Assembly: GCF_900465345.1 (NCBI RefSeq)
Contig: NZ_UEGO01000012.1
Location: forward strand, 186,001 to 250,000
DNA from: Asaia bogorensis
Lineage (GTDB): Bacteria; Pseudomonadota; Alphaproteobacteria; Acetobacterales; Acetobacteraceae
Length of the DNA: 64,000 nt
Direction of reading: 5' to 3'
Both the position numbers and the translations under genes were made by a program. Shown in pieces: positions 54,571-63,799 of the stretch (the first letter of the stretch is position 1; every line of letters starts with the position of its first letter). The notes under the pieces were generated by a model. It was not told the origin of the DNA. It did no database searches and saw nothing but the letters and a program-made list of their open reading frames with translations.

Positions 54571-54777
54571 TCATGATCTCCAGTGCAGCCGGGACTGAAG
54601 GCGCATTGCCTCGCTCGCCATCGTCAAGGCGCTTTAACCGGGAATGACATATTGGATCTTTTGGCCTCTTTGCAGAGGTCGCGCAGTGATCGAGCGATCT
54701 GGGGGCTTGCCTCGAGGAGAGCGCTATCACTCTTCATACGAAAATCGCTAATTTTTCGGGGAATTCGACGGACCGGG

Positions 54778-54852
54778 TGGTGGGCGCAACAGGGATTGAA
54801 CCTGTGACCCCTACCATGTCAAGGTAGTGCTCTACCGCTGAGCTATGCGCCC
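54778..54852 (-). tRNA. tRNA-Val (anticodon GAC)
   Basis: On the minus strand GGGCGCA pairs with TGCGCCC, followed by A and encoded CCA. The anticodon stem CTACC/GGTAG encloses TTGACAT (anticodon GAC), and the T loop is TTCAATC. 75 bases including CCA. Confidence 0.95.
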
Positions 54853-54870
54853 ATCCGGTCCGTGAGCGGC

Positions 54871-54899
54871 GTTTTAGCGGGCGTTGACGGGGCTGGCAA
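54871..54899 (-). promoter_or_regulatory. Predicted promoter of tRNA-Val
   Basis: Minus-strand TTGCCA (54894-54899) and TAAAAC (54871-54876) have a 17-base spacer and lie 18 bases before the tRNA 5' end. Confidence 0.65.
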
Positions 54900-54937
54900 G
54901 ATGGGTTTTCTAAAAAAATCACCGTAGCGGAAAAAAA

Positions 54938-55840
54938 ATGATCCAGAGCGCGTCGTGGGAGCCAGAGCTCTGTCTTTCCAACAGTTTTTTGCTTCATGAT
55001 GTGGCCGAACCCGTGGCGCCACTCATTCTGGCGTCGCCCCATTCCGGTCGTGCTTATCCTCAGAGCTTTCTCAGGCAGTCCCGCCTAGATCTTATATCCC
55101 TGCGCCGCAGTGAGGATGCGTATGTCGATCTGCTGTTCGAGGCCTCCCCCTCACGGGGGATACCGCTGCTCTGTGCCCAGTTTCCCCGGGCCTATTGCGA
55201 TGTAAACCGCTACGCTTGGGAGCTCGATCCCGGCATGTTTCGCGAGCGTCTGCCCGAGGGAAGTCTGACAAACACAGCCAAGGTGCGCAGTGGGCTCGGT
55301 ATGATGGCGCGTATCGCGGGGCCAGGGCGGGGGATCTACCGTTATCAGTTGCCGGTGTCTGAGGCGTCGCAGCGAATCGCGTCGTGCTGGTTGCCCTACC
55401 ACGAGGCGCTGGAGGGCATGATCGAAAGATGCAAAAGCCGGTTCGGGACCTGCGTCCTGCTGGACCTTCACTCGATGCCGACCATTCCCCACCTCCGTCT
55501 GCCGGACATTATTCTGGGCGACCTGCATGGCACGAGTTGTGCACCTGAAATTGTCGAGGGGTTCGCGCATCTGCTGGGTGCGCAGGGGTTTTCGGTTGGC
55601 CGGAACCGGCCTTATGCCGGAGGGTACATTACTGAGCGCTATGGCACACCTGATCGGCAGGTCCACGTGATCCAGGTCGAAATCAGCCGTCGGCTCTATC
55701 TTGATGAGCCCACAATACGTCCATCCCCGGACTTCGCGTCGCTCAGAACCCGGTTGGAAAATGCACTCTCGGGGATCATAGAGCTTGTCAGCGCGTTCAG
55801 GACGTATCGCAAACCATGTGATAATCGTTGTATCGGATGA
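54938..55840 (+). CDS. N-formylglutamate amidohydrolase family protein
   Basis: A 300-residue member of the FGase family: ILASPHSGRAYP (about 30-41, the metal-binding His), the DAYVDLLF segment, RAYCDVNR (about 84-91), LLDLHSMP (about 174-181) and RPYAGGYITERYG. Relatives deformylate N-formyl-glutamate in histidine breakdown or other N-formyl amides. No hut genes are adjacent, so the substrate is open. It stands alone before mqo. Confidence 0.88.
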   Translation: MIQSASWEPELCLSNSFLLHDVAEPVAPLILASPHSGRAYPQSFLRQSRLDLISLRRSEDAYVDLLFEASPSRGIPLLCAQFPRAYCDVNRYAWELDPGMFRERLPEGSLTNTAKVRSGLGMMARIAGPGRGIYRYQLPVSEASQRIASCWLPYHEALEGMIERCKSRFGTCVLLDLHSMPTIPHLRLPDIILGDLHGTSCAPEIVEGFAHLLGAQGFSVGRNRPYAGGYITERYGTPDRQVHVIQVEISRRLYLDEPTIRPSPDFASLRTRLENALSGIIELVSAFRTYRKPCDNRCIG

Positions 55841-55980
55841 TCAACTCCGGCTGATCCGGCCCCTGGGGGCTCGATTGATGCTATCAAGCTGTGTTTGAAG
55901 AGCGTTCGCACTCCTTGCTGGCCTCGCGGGCTCGCCTGGATGCGCCCGATACGTCCTCACAAGACTGGAAGAGCTGCCTC

Positions 55981-57474
55981 ATGTCCCAGACCTGCCAAGA
56001 GCGCCCCGATATCGTCCTTATCGGTGCCGGTGTCATGAGCGCGAGCTTCGCAGCCCTCATCCGGTCGCTTGACCCAAGCCTGACGATCAGCGTTTTCGAA
56101 GCGCTCGATTCCTGCGCCAAGGAGAGTTCCGAAGCGTGGAATAATGCGGGTACGGGTCATGCTGCCTATTGCGAGCTGAACTACACCACGCGTCGCCCCG
56201 ATGGCAGCATTGACATGGCCAAGGCGCTGGACGTGAACACGGAGTTCGATCTGTCCCGCCAGCTCTGGACGCATCTGGTTGAGAAAGGCTGGATCACTGA
56301 TCCGTCGTCGTTCATCCGTCGTTGTCCGCATATGAGCTTTGTGCGCGGTGCGGAGAATGTTGCCTTTCTGCGCGCGCGGTACGAGACCATGGTGCGCCAT
56401 CACTGCTTCGACACCATGGCCTATAGCGAGGATGCGGCCCAGATAGCGAAGTGGGCGCCGCTGATGATGACGCGCCGCCGTCCCGGCGAGACGCTGGCAG
56501 CCACACGCGTCGAACAGGGTACCGATGTCGATTTTGGCACACTGACGCGCACCCTCTTCGATAATTTGCGCAACGAGCCCGGCATCGATGTTCATTACCG
56601 CCACAAGGTGACCGCGCTTGACCGCGAGGGCCGCGGGACAGGCAGCAACCCGCGCTGGCGTGTCAGCGTGCAGAATACCGAGACGGGCGAGACGCGCACG
56701 GTCTCGGCCGGATTCGTCTTTGTCGGGGCAGGGGGGGCTGCGCTCGAACTGCTCAAGGGTGCCGATCTGCCCGAGGCGCATGGTTATGCGGGCTTCCCGG
56801 TAAGCGGGCTGTTCCTGCATGCTGATAATCTCGATCTGTGCCAGCGTCACACGGCCAAGGTTTATGGCAAGGCCGCCGTGGGCTCTCCCCCCATGTCTGT
56901 GCCGCATCTGGATACGCGCATCATTGGCGGGCGGCCCTATCTGCTGTTTGGTCCCTATGCCGGGTTCACGACGAAATTCCTCAAATCCGGCCGCTGGACG
57001 GATCTGCCGCGCTCGATCACGACTGACAATGCACGCGCCATGTTCGACGTGATGGTCGATAACCGCGACCTCGTGCGGTATCTCATCGGGCAGGTTCTGC
57101 AAAAACCCTCTTCGCGCTTCGCAGCACTGCAGGATTTCTACCCGTCAGCCCGACAGCATGACTGGCGCGTCGCCGTGGCTGGGCAGCGTGTACAGATCAT
57201 CAAGCGCGAGAACGGGCGTGGGACACTGAAATTCGGAACGGAAGTGTTGAGCACGCAGGACCACAGCCTCGCCGCAGTTCTTGGAGCCTCTCCCGGCGCC
57301 TCCATTGCGGCTTCCGTGGCCCTGAAGGTGGTCCAGCAGAATTTCGCTTCCCGCCTACCGGAATGGCGCACGCGCCTGGAGGCCATCATACCGAGTTATG
57401 GTCTTGATTTGCGCAAGGATGAATCCGCCTGCCGCCGGATACGCGAACAGACGGGACGTGTGCTTGGGATCTGA
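55981..57474 (+). CDS. mqo: Malate:quinone oxidoreductase
   Basis: A 497-residue FAD enzyme from ATG 55981. The dinucleotide-binding IVLIGAGVMSASFA is followed by NNAGTGHAAYCELNYT, a hallmark of Mqo, then FVGAGGAALELLK and LLFGPYAGFTTKFLK. It is a peripheral membrane enzyme that oxidises malate and passes electrons to ubiquinone, replacing or supplementing NAD malate dehydrogenase. Acetic acid bacteria often rely on it. The frame open to 55891 upstream lacks support. A strong hairpin follows the stop. Confidence 0.95.
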   Translation: MSQTCQERPDIVLIGAGVMSASFAALIRSLDPSLTISVFEALDSCAKESSEAWNNAGTGHAAYCELNYTTRRPDGSIDMAKALDVNTEFDLSRQLWTHLVEKGWITDPSSFIRRCPHMSFVRGAENVAFLRARYETMVRHHCFDTMAYSEDAAQIAKWAPLMMTRRRPGETLAATRVEQGTDVDFGTLTRTLFDNLRNEPGIDVHYRHKVTALDREGRGTGSNPRWRVSVQNTETGETRTVSAGFVFVGAGGAALELLKGADLPEAHGYAGFPVSGLFLHADNLDLCQRHTAKVYGKAAVGSPPMSVPHLDTRIIGGRPYLLFGPYAGFTTKFLKSGRWTDLPRSITTDNARAMFDVMVDNRDLVRYLIGQVLQKPSSRFAALQDFYPSARQHDWRVAVAGQRVQIIKRENGRGTLKFGTEVLSTQDHSLAAVLGASPGASIAASVALKVVQQNFASRLPEWRTRLEAIIPSYGLDLRKDESACRRIREQTGRVLGI

Positions 57475-57491
57475 AGCAAGAATGTGCCCCG

Positions 57492-57516
57492 GGCGTGCCT
57501 TTGTGCAAGGCACGCC
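57492..57516. terminator. Hairpin between convergent mqo and ruvX
   Basis: GGCGTGCCTT and AAGGCACGCC, a perfect 10-bp stem with a five-base loop, lie in the 53-base gap between the two stops. Little U-tract is present. It probably terminates both genes. Confidence 0.6.
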
Positions 57517-57527
57517 TCTGCCCCCAG

Positions 57528-58007
57528 TCAGTCGAACTCAGGTTGTGGTGACGTAGCATCCAGCCAGGATTGCAGCGTGTAGGCTGCGGCCATTTTATCC
57601 ACCACTTCCGCCCGGCGTTTGCGTGTCATATCGGCCTCCTGAATAAGGAAGCGATTGACCGCGCTGGAAGAAAGCCGCTCATCCCAGCAGCAGCCCGGCA
57701 AATCGAGCCGGGTTGAGAGCTCTGTCATCCAGTCCTGTGCGGAGCGGGCCGCTGGGCCGAACGACCCATCGAGCGAAAGCGGCAGCCCGCATATCAGCCC
57801 CCTGATGCCTTCCTTGCGCACAATGCGGCCGATCTCTTCGGCGGTCTCGCCAAATTTGCGGCGCTTCAGGCTCAGATAGGGCGAGGCGAGCATGAGCGTC
57901 ACATCGCTCAGGGCCAGCCCGATTGTCTTCTGGCCGGGATCGAGCCCGAGTAGCCGGGAGCCGGGGGGGAGGGCATCGCGCAGGGCGTATGGATTGAACA
58001 GACTCAT
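57528..58007 (-). CDS. ruvX: Putative pre-16S rRNA nuclease / Holliday junction resolvase-like
   Basis: A 159-residue YqgF/RuvX RNase-H-like protein with the metal-binding LLGLDPGQKTIGLALSD, the IRGLICGLPLSLDGS region and WDERLSSSAVNRF. YqgF processes the 5' end of 16S rRNA in E. coli and is essential; resolvase activity was proposed earlier. It is divergent from gatC with 74 bases between starts, a common alphaproteobacterial neighbourhood. Confidence 0.93.
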   Translation of the reverse strand: MSLFNPYALRDALPPGSRLLGLDPGQKTIGLALSDVTLMLASPYLSLKRRKFGETAEEIGRIVRKEGIRGLICGLPLSLDGSFGPAARSAQDWMTELSTRLDLPGCCWDERLSSSAVNRFLIQEADMTRKRRAEVVDKMAAAYTLQSWLDATSPQPEFD

Positions 58008-58081
58008 GGGAAGGCGTTATGATCTCGCAAAATTCTGGACCGTCGGGATTATCCGCTCACTTTCAGGAAAGTCGATCCTTT

Positions 58082-58369
58082 ATGTCGTTGGAAACGCGCA
58101 CAGTCAGGCGCATAGCAAAACTGGCCAGAATTGGCCTGAGTGACCAGGAATGTGAAGCCATGCGCCAGGAGCTGAGTGGCATCCTGGGCTGGGTCGAGCA
58201 ACTGAACGAAGTCGACATTACCGATGTGCCCCCAATGATCGGCACCGGTCTGGCCATGCCGCGCCTGCGTGAAGACGCTGTGACCGATGGCGACAAGCGC
58301 GACGCTGTGCTGTCCAACGCGCCCGACTCTGTTGGTCCCTATTTCACTGTTCCCAAGGTTGTTGAGTGA
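58082..58369 (+). CDS. gatC: Asp-tRNA(Asn)/Glu-tRNA(Gln) amidotransferase subunit C
   Basis: A 95-residue GatC from ATG 58082: [38 protein letters not shown] and the C-terminal [15 protein letters not shown] that wraps around GatA. AGGAAAG lies about 12 bases upstream. The stop overlaps the gatA start as TGATG. It is part of the GatCAB complex that amidates misacylated Asp-tRNA(Asn)/Glu-tRNA(Gln). Confidence 0.95.
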   Translation: MSLETRTVRRIAKLARIGLSDQECEAMRQELSGILGWVEQLNEVDITDVPPMIGTGLAMPRLREDAVTDGDKRDAVLSNAPDSVGPYFTVPKVVE

Positions 58370-59847
58370 TGCATGATCTGACCCTCGCCTCTGCGCGAAA
58401 GGCCCTCAGGGAGCGTCGCCTGTCTGCCGTCGAACTGACCGATCATTTCCTGAACGCGATCGACAAGCTTGACGGTGAAGTCAACAGCTTTGTTACCGTG
58501 ACAGCAGATCAGGCCCGCGCGTCGGCCCGTGCGGCTGATGCCTTGCTGGCCACGGGCAATGCGCCCTCGCTTTGCGGCCTGCCGCTGGGTATCAAGGACC
58601 TGTTCTGCACCAATGGTGTGCGCACAACGGCTTCAAGCAATATCCTGCGCAATTTCGTGCCACCCTATGAAAGCACGGTCACGTCAAACCTGCTGGCCGA
58701 CGGGGCGATCTTCGTTGGCAAGACCAATCTCGACGAGTTCGCGATGGGGTCGACCAACATGACGTCGGCTTTCGGTCCGGTGGTTAATCCGTGGCGCCGC
58801 GAGGGCTCTGATGACAAGCTGGTTCCCGGTGGGTCTTCCGGCGGGTCTGCTGCTGCCGTTGCCGCTGGCCTTGTGCTCGGCACGACGGGCACGGATACGG
58901 GTGGCTCCATTCGTCAGCCCGCAGCCTATTGCGGTATTACGGGCATCAAGCCGACCTATGGCCGCTGCTCGCGCTTTGGCACGATTGCCTTTGCCAGCTC
59001 GCTCGATCAGGCCGGGCCGATGGCGCGCACGATGGAAGATTGCGCCATCATGCTGGAATCCATGGCCGGGTTCGATGCGAAAGACAGCACCTCCGTCGAT
59101 CGCGCGGTGCCGCGTTATGAGGATGCGCTCGAGCGTGGGGTGAAGGGTCTCAGGGTTGGTATTCCGCGCGAGTATCGCCCGGATACGCTGCCAGCGGACA
59201 TTCAGGCCCTGTGGGATCAGGGTATCGCCTGGCTGCGTGACGCCGGCGCCGAGATTGTCGATGTCTCGCTTCCTCACACGAAATACGGCCTGCCGACCTA
59301 TTATATCGTGGCGCTGGCCGAAGCGTCCTCGAACCTGGCACGCTATGATGGCGTCCGTTTCGGCGAGCGCGTTGACGCTGGTACACTCGATGAACTTTAC
59401 GAAGCCACGCGTCATGCTGGCTTTGGTGAGGAGGTTCGCCGTCGTATCCTGATGGGCACCTATGTGCTCTCCTCGGGCTATTACGACGCGTATTACCTGC
59501 GTGCGCAGAAGGTGCGTACGCTCATCCAGCGTGACTTCCTCAACGCGTTCGAGAACGTTGATGTGCTGTTGACACCAACCGCGCCTTCGGCAGCCTTTGC
59601 CCATTCTGAACGTCCGACCGATCCGGTGCAGATTTATCTGAACGATATCTTCACCGTCCCAGCCAGCATGGCAGGCGTGCCTGCGCTGTCTCTGCCAGCC
59701 GGGCTGGACCATGACGGTCTGCCGCTCGGCTTGCAGTTGATTGGCCGCTATTTCGAGGAAGAGACATTGTTCGCCGCCGGACGTGTCATGGAAAAGGCAG
59801 CGGGCTTCACGCACAGGCCTGCTTTGCATGCGGGAGCAATCGCATGA
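58369..59847 (+). CDS. gatA: Amidotransferase subunit A
   Basis: A 492-residue amidase-signature protein. The Ser-cisSer-Lys triad is visible: Lys in [10 protein letters not shown], cis-Ser in [15 protein letters not shown], and nucleophile Ser in [12 protein letters not shown]. It releases ammonia from glutamine or asparagine and channels it to GatB. It is coupled to gatC (TGATG) and gatB (ATGA). A GTG one codon upstream is also possible. Confidence 0.96.
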   Translation: MHDLTLASARKALRERRLSAVELTDHFLNAIDKLDGEVNSFVTVTADQARASARAADALLATGNAPSLCGLPLGIKDLFCTNGVRTTASSNILRNFVPPYESTVTSNLLADGAIFVGKTNLDEFAMGSTNMTSAFGPVVNPWRREGSDDKLVPGGSSGGSAAAVAAGLVLGTTGTDTGGSIRQPAAYCGITGIKPTYGRCSRFGTIAFASSLDQAGPMARTMEDCAIMLESMAGFDAKDSTSVDRAVPRYEDALERGVKGLRVGIPREYRPDTLPADIQALWDQGIAWLRDAGAEIVDVSLPHTKYGLPTYYIVALAEASSNLARYDGVRFGERVDAGTLDELYEATRHAGFGEEVRRRILMGTYVLSSGYYDAYYLRAQKVRTLIQRDFLNAFENVDVLLTPTAPSAAFAHSERPTDPVQIYLNDIFTVPASMAGVPALSLPAGLDHDGLPLGLQLIGRYFEEETLFAAGRVMEKAAGFTHRPALHAGAIA

Positions 59848-61301
59848 GCGGCTATATCATTGAAGGCACAACAGGCCCCTGGGAGATCGTGGTCGGGCTC
59901 GAAGTCCATGCTCAGGTCATCAGCCACGCGAAACTGTTCTCTGGTGCCTCGGCCGAATATGGCGGAGAGCCCAACACCCAAGTCAGCCTGATCGACGCAG
60001 GCTTTCCCGGCATGCTGCCGGTCATCAATCAGGAATGTGTGGCTCAGGCCGTACGGACAGGGTTGGGGCTGAATGCACAGATTCATCTGATGAGCCGGTT
60101 TGATCGCAAGAACTATTTCTATGCCGATCTGCCGCAGGGTTATCAGATCAGCCAGTTCGCTCATCCGATCGTGGGTGAGGGGAAGGTCGAGATCGAACTT
60201 GCCGATGGCTCTGTGCGCCATATCGGTGTCACGCGCCTGCATCTCGAGCAGGACGCTGGCAAGTCGATGCACGATCAGGACCCTACGCGCTCTTTCATCG
60301 ACCTGAACCGTGCCGGCGTGGCGCTCATGGAAATTGTGAGCGAGCCCGATATCCGTTCGCCGGAAGAGGCAGGGGCGTATCTGCGCAAGCTGCGCCAGAT
60401 CCTGCGTTATCTCGGCACCTGTGATGGCAACATGGAAGAAGGCTCAATGCGTGCCGATGTGAACGTCTCGGTACGCAAGGCGGGCGAGGAATATCGCACG
60501 CGTTGCGAGATCAAGAACGTGAACTCGATCCGCTATGTCATGCAGGCGATTGAAGTCGAGGCAGCACGACAGGTCGAGATCTGGGAAGCCAGTGGCACAG
60601 TCGATCAGGAAACACGACTGTTTGATCACGTGCGTAGTGAGACGCGCTCGCTTCGTTCAAAGGAAGACGCGCATGATTATCGCTACTTCCCCGATCCGGA
60701 TCTTCTGCCGCTTCTTATCGAGCGCGACTGGGTTGAAAGCCTGCGCGCCGCTCTTCCGGAACTGCCCGAGGCCAAGCGCGAGCGCCTGGAAAGAACCTAC
60801 GGTATTTCACGCTATGAATCGGGCGTCCTGACGGTAGAGCAGGGGATTGCCGATTTTTACGAGACCGTGGCCAAGGGCAGTGACCCGCGCCTGGCGGTCA
60901 CCTGGATGCTGGGTGATTTCTTCGCAGCACTAAACCGGACGGGTGCGACGATCGAAACAAGCCCGGTCAAGGCTGAGGGACTCATGGAGCTGCTGGCGCT
61001 GATCACGGATTCGACGATCAACGGCAAGATCGCGAAGGAAGTGCTTGAGGACATGTTCGAGACCGGTGATTCGGCTTCGGTCATCGTCGAGCGCAAGGGG
61101 CTGCGTCAGGTTACCGACACCGGGGCTATCGAAGCCGAGATTCGCGGCATCCTTCAGACCCATGCCGACAAGCTCGCAGAGTACAAGAGCGGCAAGGACA
61201 AGCTGTTCGGATTCTTTGTCGGGCAGACCATGAAAGCCATGAAGGGCAAGGCCAATCCGGCCATGGTGAACGAGCTGCTGGTCAAGCTGCTCGCAGAGTA
61301 A
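59844..61301 (+). CDS. gatB: Amidotransferase subunit B
   Basis: A 485-residue Gat[40 protein letters not shown], the tRNA-kinase-like catalytic core [14 protein letters not shown], and a C-terminal YqeY-like helical tail (from about 365). It activates the misacylated tRNA carboxylate with ATP and amidates it with ammonia from GatA. Presence of GatCAB implies that this organism makes Gln-tRNA and/or Asn-tRNA indirectly. Confidence 0.96.
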   Translation: MSGYIIEGTTGPWEIVVGLEVHAQVISHAKLFSGASAEYGGEPNTQVSLIDAGFPGMLPVINQECVAQAVRTGLGLNAQIHLMSRFDRKNYFYADLPQGYQISQFAHPIVGEGKVEIELADGSVRHIGVTRLHLEQDAGKSMHDQDPTRSFIDLNRAGVALMEIVSEPDIRSPEEAGAYLRKLRQILRYLGTCDGNMEEGSMRADVNVSVRKAGEEYRTRCEIKNVNSIRYVMQAIEVEAARQVEIWEASGTVDQETRLFDHVRSETRSLRSKEDAHDYRYFPDPDLLPLLIERDWVESLRAALPELPEAKRERLERTYGISRYESGVLTVEQGIADFYETVAKGSDPRLAVTWMLGDFFAALNRTGATIETSPVKAEGLMELLALITDSTINGKIAKEVLEDMFETGDSASVIVERKGLRQVTDTGAIEAEIRGILQTHADKLAEYKSGKDKLFGFFVGQTMKAMKGKANPAMVNELLVKLLAE

Positions 61302-61321
61302 AAAATCTGCCAAAGGGGGGT

Positions 61322-61350
61322 TTGACGCGACGCGCAAATCCCCCTAGAAG
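61322..61350 (+). promoter_or_regulatory. Predicted promoter of tRNA-Ser
   Basis: TTGACG (61322-61327) and TAGAAG (61345-61350) are separated by 17 bases, 40 bases upstream of the tRNA. The surrounding GGGGGGTTT...AAATCCCCC is a near-perfect inverted repeat. Confidence 0.5.
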
Positions 61351-61389
61351 CAGTTCTGCAAACGCCGTGAAAACTGCGTCCCTCTAGGC

Positions 61390-61482
61390 GGAGGGGTGGC
61401 CGAGAGGCTGAAGGCGGCGGTTTGCTAAACCGTTGTACGGTGTCAAGCCGTACCGTGGGTTCGAATCCCATCCCCTCCGCCA
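61390..61482 (+). tRNA. tRNA-Ser (anticodon GCT)
   Basis: The acceptor GGAGGGG pairs with CCCCTCC, then G and encoded CCA. The anticodon loop TTGCTAA gives GCT. A long variable arm (TACGG...CCGTA) marks a class II tRNA; the T loop is TTCGAAT. 93 bases including CCA. A short T-run follows. Confidence 0.96.
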
Positions 61483-62488
61483 TTTTTCCAAAATACAACG
61501 AAACTTTACCCGTGTGGTGAGGCGGTTCTTGGTAAGGCTATCTCCGCTCAACTTGGTCTTCTTCCTGTATAGCTGGTGCATCCTTCCGACCCGACAAAAT
61601 CAACGAAATTCGCGTCTCTTGTGCAGGGTCTATTGCGGACGCATTCGATAACATGATGGAGATGGGTGTCGACCTTCGATGGGTCATATTGCCCGGGTTG
61701 CAGTCCAGATCATACGGCACCGGGATCTCTCGGCTCACTCCGGAATGCTTGCCAATTGCCCGCTTTTATCTCTCTCTCGCAAGATAGATTTGTCCTGGAC
61801 GACGGCTTTGCCGCGGCTTTTGCCTGATATGAAAAGGCGTCTGGCTCATGGCTGAAAATGACGATCGCCGACCGAGCCATATAGCCGCTCAGATAAGAGT
61901 GACTCGCGCAGCGAAAGGCTTTTGACGATGCTCATGGAGGCGCAATGCCCGTAATGGCGTAGTAAGTGCGTCGAAACCCGGATTTCATCGCGGAAGCCCA
62001 TTTTTTTTCTGGAGGCTGAGCTAGAGCCATGCCTTGAAACAAATCCCCGCCATCGCGCTAGGACGTCTTGGCGGCCCTGCGTTGCCCTACGCCTGGACTT
62101 ATCCCCGGTAGGATCGGCTGCTCGTTAGAGAGACGTTGCGCCGCATCAATCGCGTACGGGAGATCTTTAGTGTGCTTGGCGGGCACTGATCGCAACCTGT
62201 ATCGGAAGATCCGGCTCCAGGATAATGATGCGCCTCAGATCGTTCATAACGACGACGCTGTACGACACGGCGTCACACATCTGGTGCAGTTTCCATCTCG
62301 CGATGTTTGGTTTTATTTTTCTGAGCTCGAAATCGGATTGCTGCCCAGAGTAGAGGCCTCTTTTCTGAGCAGAATCTGATGTCTTCCTGATGATAATGGT
62401 CGCGACTTGTCCTCAGACATCTGACGGCATCCTGAGATGCCTTCTTTTCGCGTTATTACGTGCGACATTTCGGTAATCTATTGACTTA
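61483..62488. other. 1-kb gene desert downstream of tRNA-Ser
   Basis: No convincing protein gene. A 103-codon plus-strand frame (62068-62379, TTG start) and a 51-codon minus-strand frame (61846-62001) are present but have no recognisable motifs or ribosome sites. No copy of the tRNA 3' end that would mark an integration site is visible here. The region looks like decayed or regulatory sequence between the conserved backbone and the AT-richer glycan genes. Confidence 0.45.
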
Positions 62489-63724
62489 TCAACTGGCGCG
62501 GTTGACTTGCGGCCTTATGAGGTTGGAGAGTCGAGAGATATTACCGGCCATGAGAGGCGTCGTCAGAAGCGCTTTTTTGAGGAATGGGAATCCGGCTTCA
62601 AGTAGAACATCCCATAGCTCGATAGTGGGGTTGGTAACTTGTCGCCTCTTGAAGATCTCACGCCGCCACTCCGAACCAGACCCGTTATCTCCACGGTCAA
62701 GGAGGGTCTCGTACTCCCATGCGGCACCAATCGTGACACCACTCCGGGTCATCCATCTGGAGAATCCCATTTCCTGGCCATTCACGACAAACCAGCGGTC
62801 TGAAGCGGGTCGGTACGCCTTCCAGAAGCCATCCCAGGCCGGGCTGGAAACAAGGTCTTTACGGCAATAGATGAAGAATGACTGCAGGTGCCAGTCATGG
62901 AGGAGACTATCGACCGCACCTGTGATCTGGAACGGACCGCTGCGAGCCTGTTGGAAGAGTGGGGTCAGGTCATTCATGGTGCCGATCACGCTATCGTTAG
63001 CGAGAAGGATTGAGTGATCTGTGAAGCCCGTATCCTTCAGCAATTGGACGCCAATGGCGTATAGTCCCCAATCATAAGCCCTATTATCGCAATATACTAT
63101 CTGCCACACATAGTCCCTAAGTCGCCCGATGGCCTCGGAAGATAGATTATGGCTATTCGTCATGAAGATAGTACGCACATCTTGATCTTTTAATGCGCGA
63201 AGATAGTCATACACATAGTCCTGTACATTATCCTGCGCATCGTAGTGAACGAATAGACAGATATCCTCGTTTTCAGCAGGGGGGGACGACAATATGGAGC
63301 GGTTGAGAATAACCTCCCTGCTTGTCTGGCGATTCATTTCGACCCGGGCGAAACGTGCCTCCGCTCCAAGGCCTGAGAAGAGTTCGGAGCGCCAGGATTT
63401 GTCCGCAGGTACGCGCCAACCGAGAGTCTCATGCCACTGTCTCATGGAGAAGAGCGGATTGGGATCGTACGGTCTGTCACGACGTTGGCGGCAGAAATGC
63501 TCGAGACAACTCATTCCCTGGGGAATTTCGCCTCCATAGGATTTTCGATAAAATTCAACGTCCAGTAGCGCATTGGGACCAACTCGATCCTGCGCCTGCA
63601 TACATTCCTTAAGCGATAGTTCAGGTTTTCCTGTGGCCTGTCTGATCCAGGTGAGGTCGAGAAGGGGGTGAGGGCTGACCTGATCGGCTGTCAGCGCAAC
63701 GTCTTGCATAACTTCGACTCTCAT
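62489..63724 (-). CDS. RgpF-like (rhamnan synthesis F family) glycan biosynthesis protein
   Basis: About 411 residues from ATG 63724, with GGGAAG eight bases upstream; a TTG at 63742 is less likely. The first 110 residues contain modules of the type HPLLDLTWI...DPNPLF found at the start of polysaccharide glycosyltransferases. Residues about 140-380 have the RgpF pattern: CLFVHYDAQDNVQDYVYDYL, NRAYDWGLYAIG, LLANDSVIGTMNDLTPLF and a HxQSFF-like HLQSFFIY. Relatives act in rhamnose-glucose polysaccharide or O-antigen assembly. Its codons are AT-richer than the backbone (one 60-base line about 50% GC, another about 40%), a sign of transfer. Confidence 0.82.
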   Translation of the reverse strand: MRVEVMQDVALTADQVSPHPLLDLTWIRQATGKPELSLKECMQAQDRVGPNALLDVEFYRKSYGGEIPQGMSCLEHFCRQRRDRPYDPNPLFSMRQWHETLGWRVPADKSWRSELFSGLGAEARFARVEMNRQTSREVILNRSILSSPPAENEDICLFVHYDAQDNVQDYVYDYLRALKDQDVRTIFMTNSHNLSSEAIGRLRDYVWQIVYCDNRAYDWGLYAIGVQLLKDTGFTDHSILLANDSVIGTMNDLTPLFQQARSGPFQITGAVDSLLHDWHLQSFFIYCRKDLVSSPAWDGFWKAYRPASDRWFVVNGQEMGFSRWMTRSGVTIGAAWEYETLLDRGDNGSGSEWRREIFKRRQVTNPTIELWDVLLEAGFPFLKKALLTTPLMAGNISRLSNLIRPQVNRAS

Positions 63725-63799
63725 ACGAAAACTTCCCGCCAAAATATGGGACTTTTGAATTCACTAATGTTACGATAGATTACCATGGTCATCTGCTAA

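Larger units (their letters stand above)
53460..54777. other. 1.3-kb gene desert
   Basis: No convincing protein gene. The first 450 bases are clearly AT-rich (one 60-base line counted by hand is 38% GC). A 41-codon frame from ATG 54007 and several longer frames exist but lack recognisable features. Inverted repeats at 54348-54379 and 54534-54570 and a short palindrome ACGGCTGAGCCGT near 53710 are the main structures. A small RNA or decayed genes are possible. Confidence 0.45.

Noticed and set aside
55957-57102. 381-codon open frame antisense to mqo, and a similar 381-codon frame antisense to gatA (58684-59829)
   Set aside because: Both are mirror frames of well-supported genes in GC-rich DNA; the proteins are His/Arg/Gln-rich without motifs and lack ribosome sites.
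61846-62001. 51-codon minus-strand ORF in the desert after tRNA-Ser
   Set aside because: No ribosome site apart from an A-run, no recognisable motif, and single-frame support only; kept as part of the desert description.
62068-62379. 103-codon plus-strand frame with TTG start
   Set aside because: No motif, no ribosome site, and unlike any family I know; could be a decayed gene but cannot be supported.
61483-62500. Possible attachment-site duplication of the tRNA-Ser 3' end
   Set aside because: The closest match (ATCCCCGCCAT near 62042) is too short and shifted to be a real repeat.
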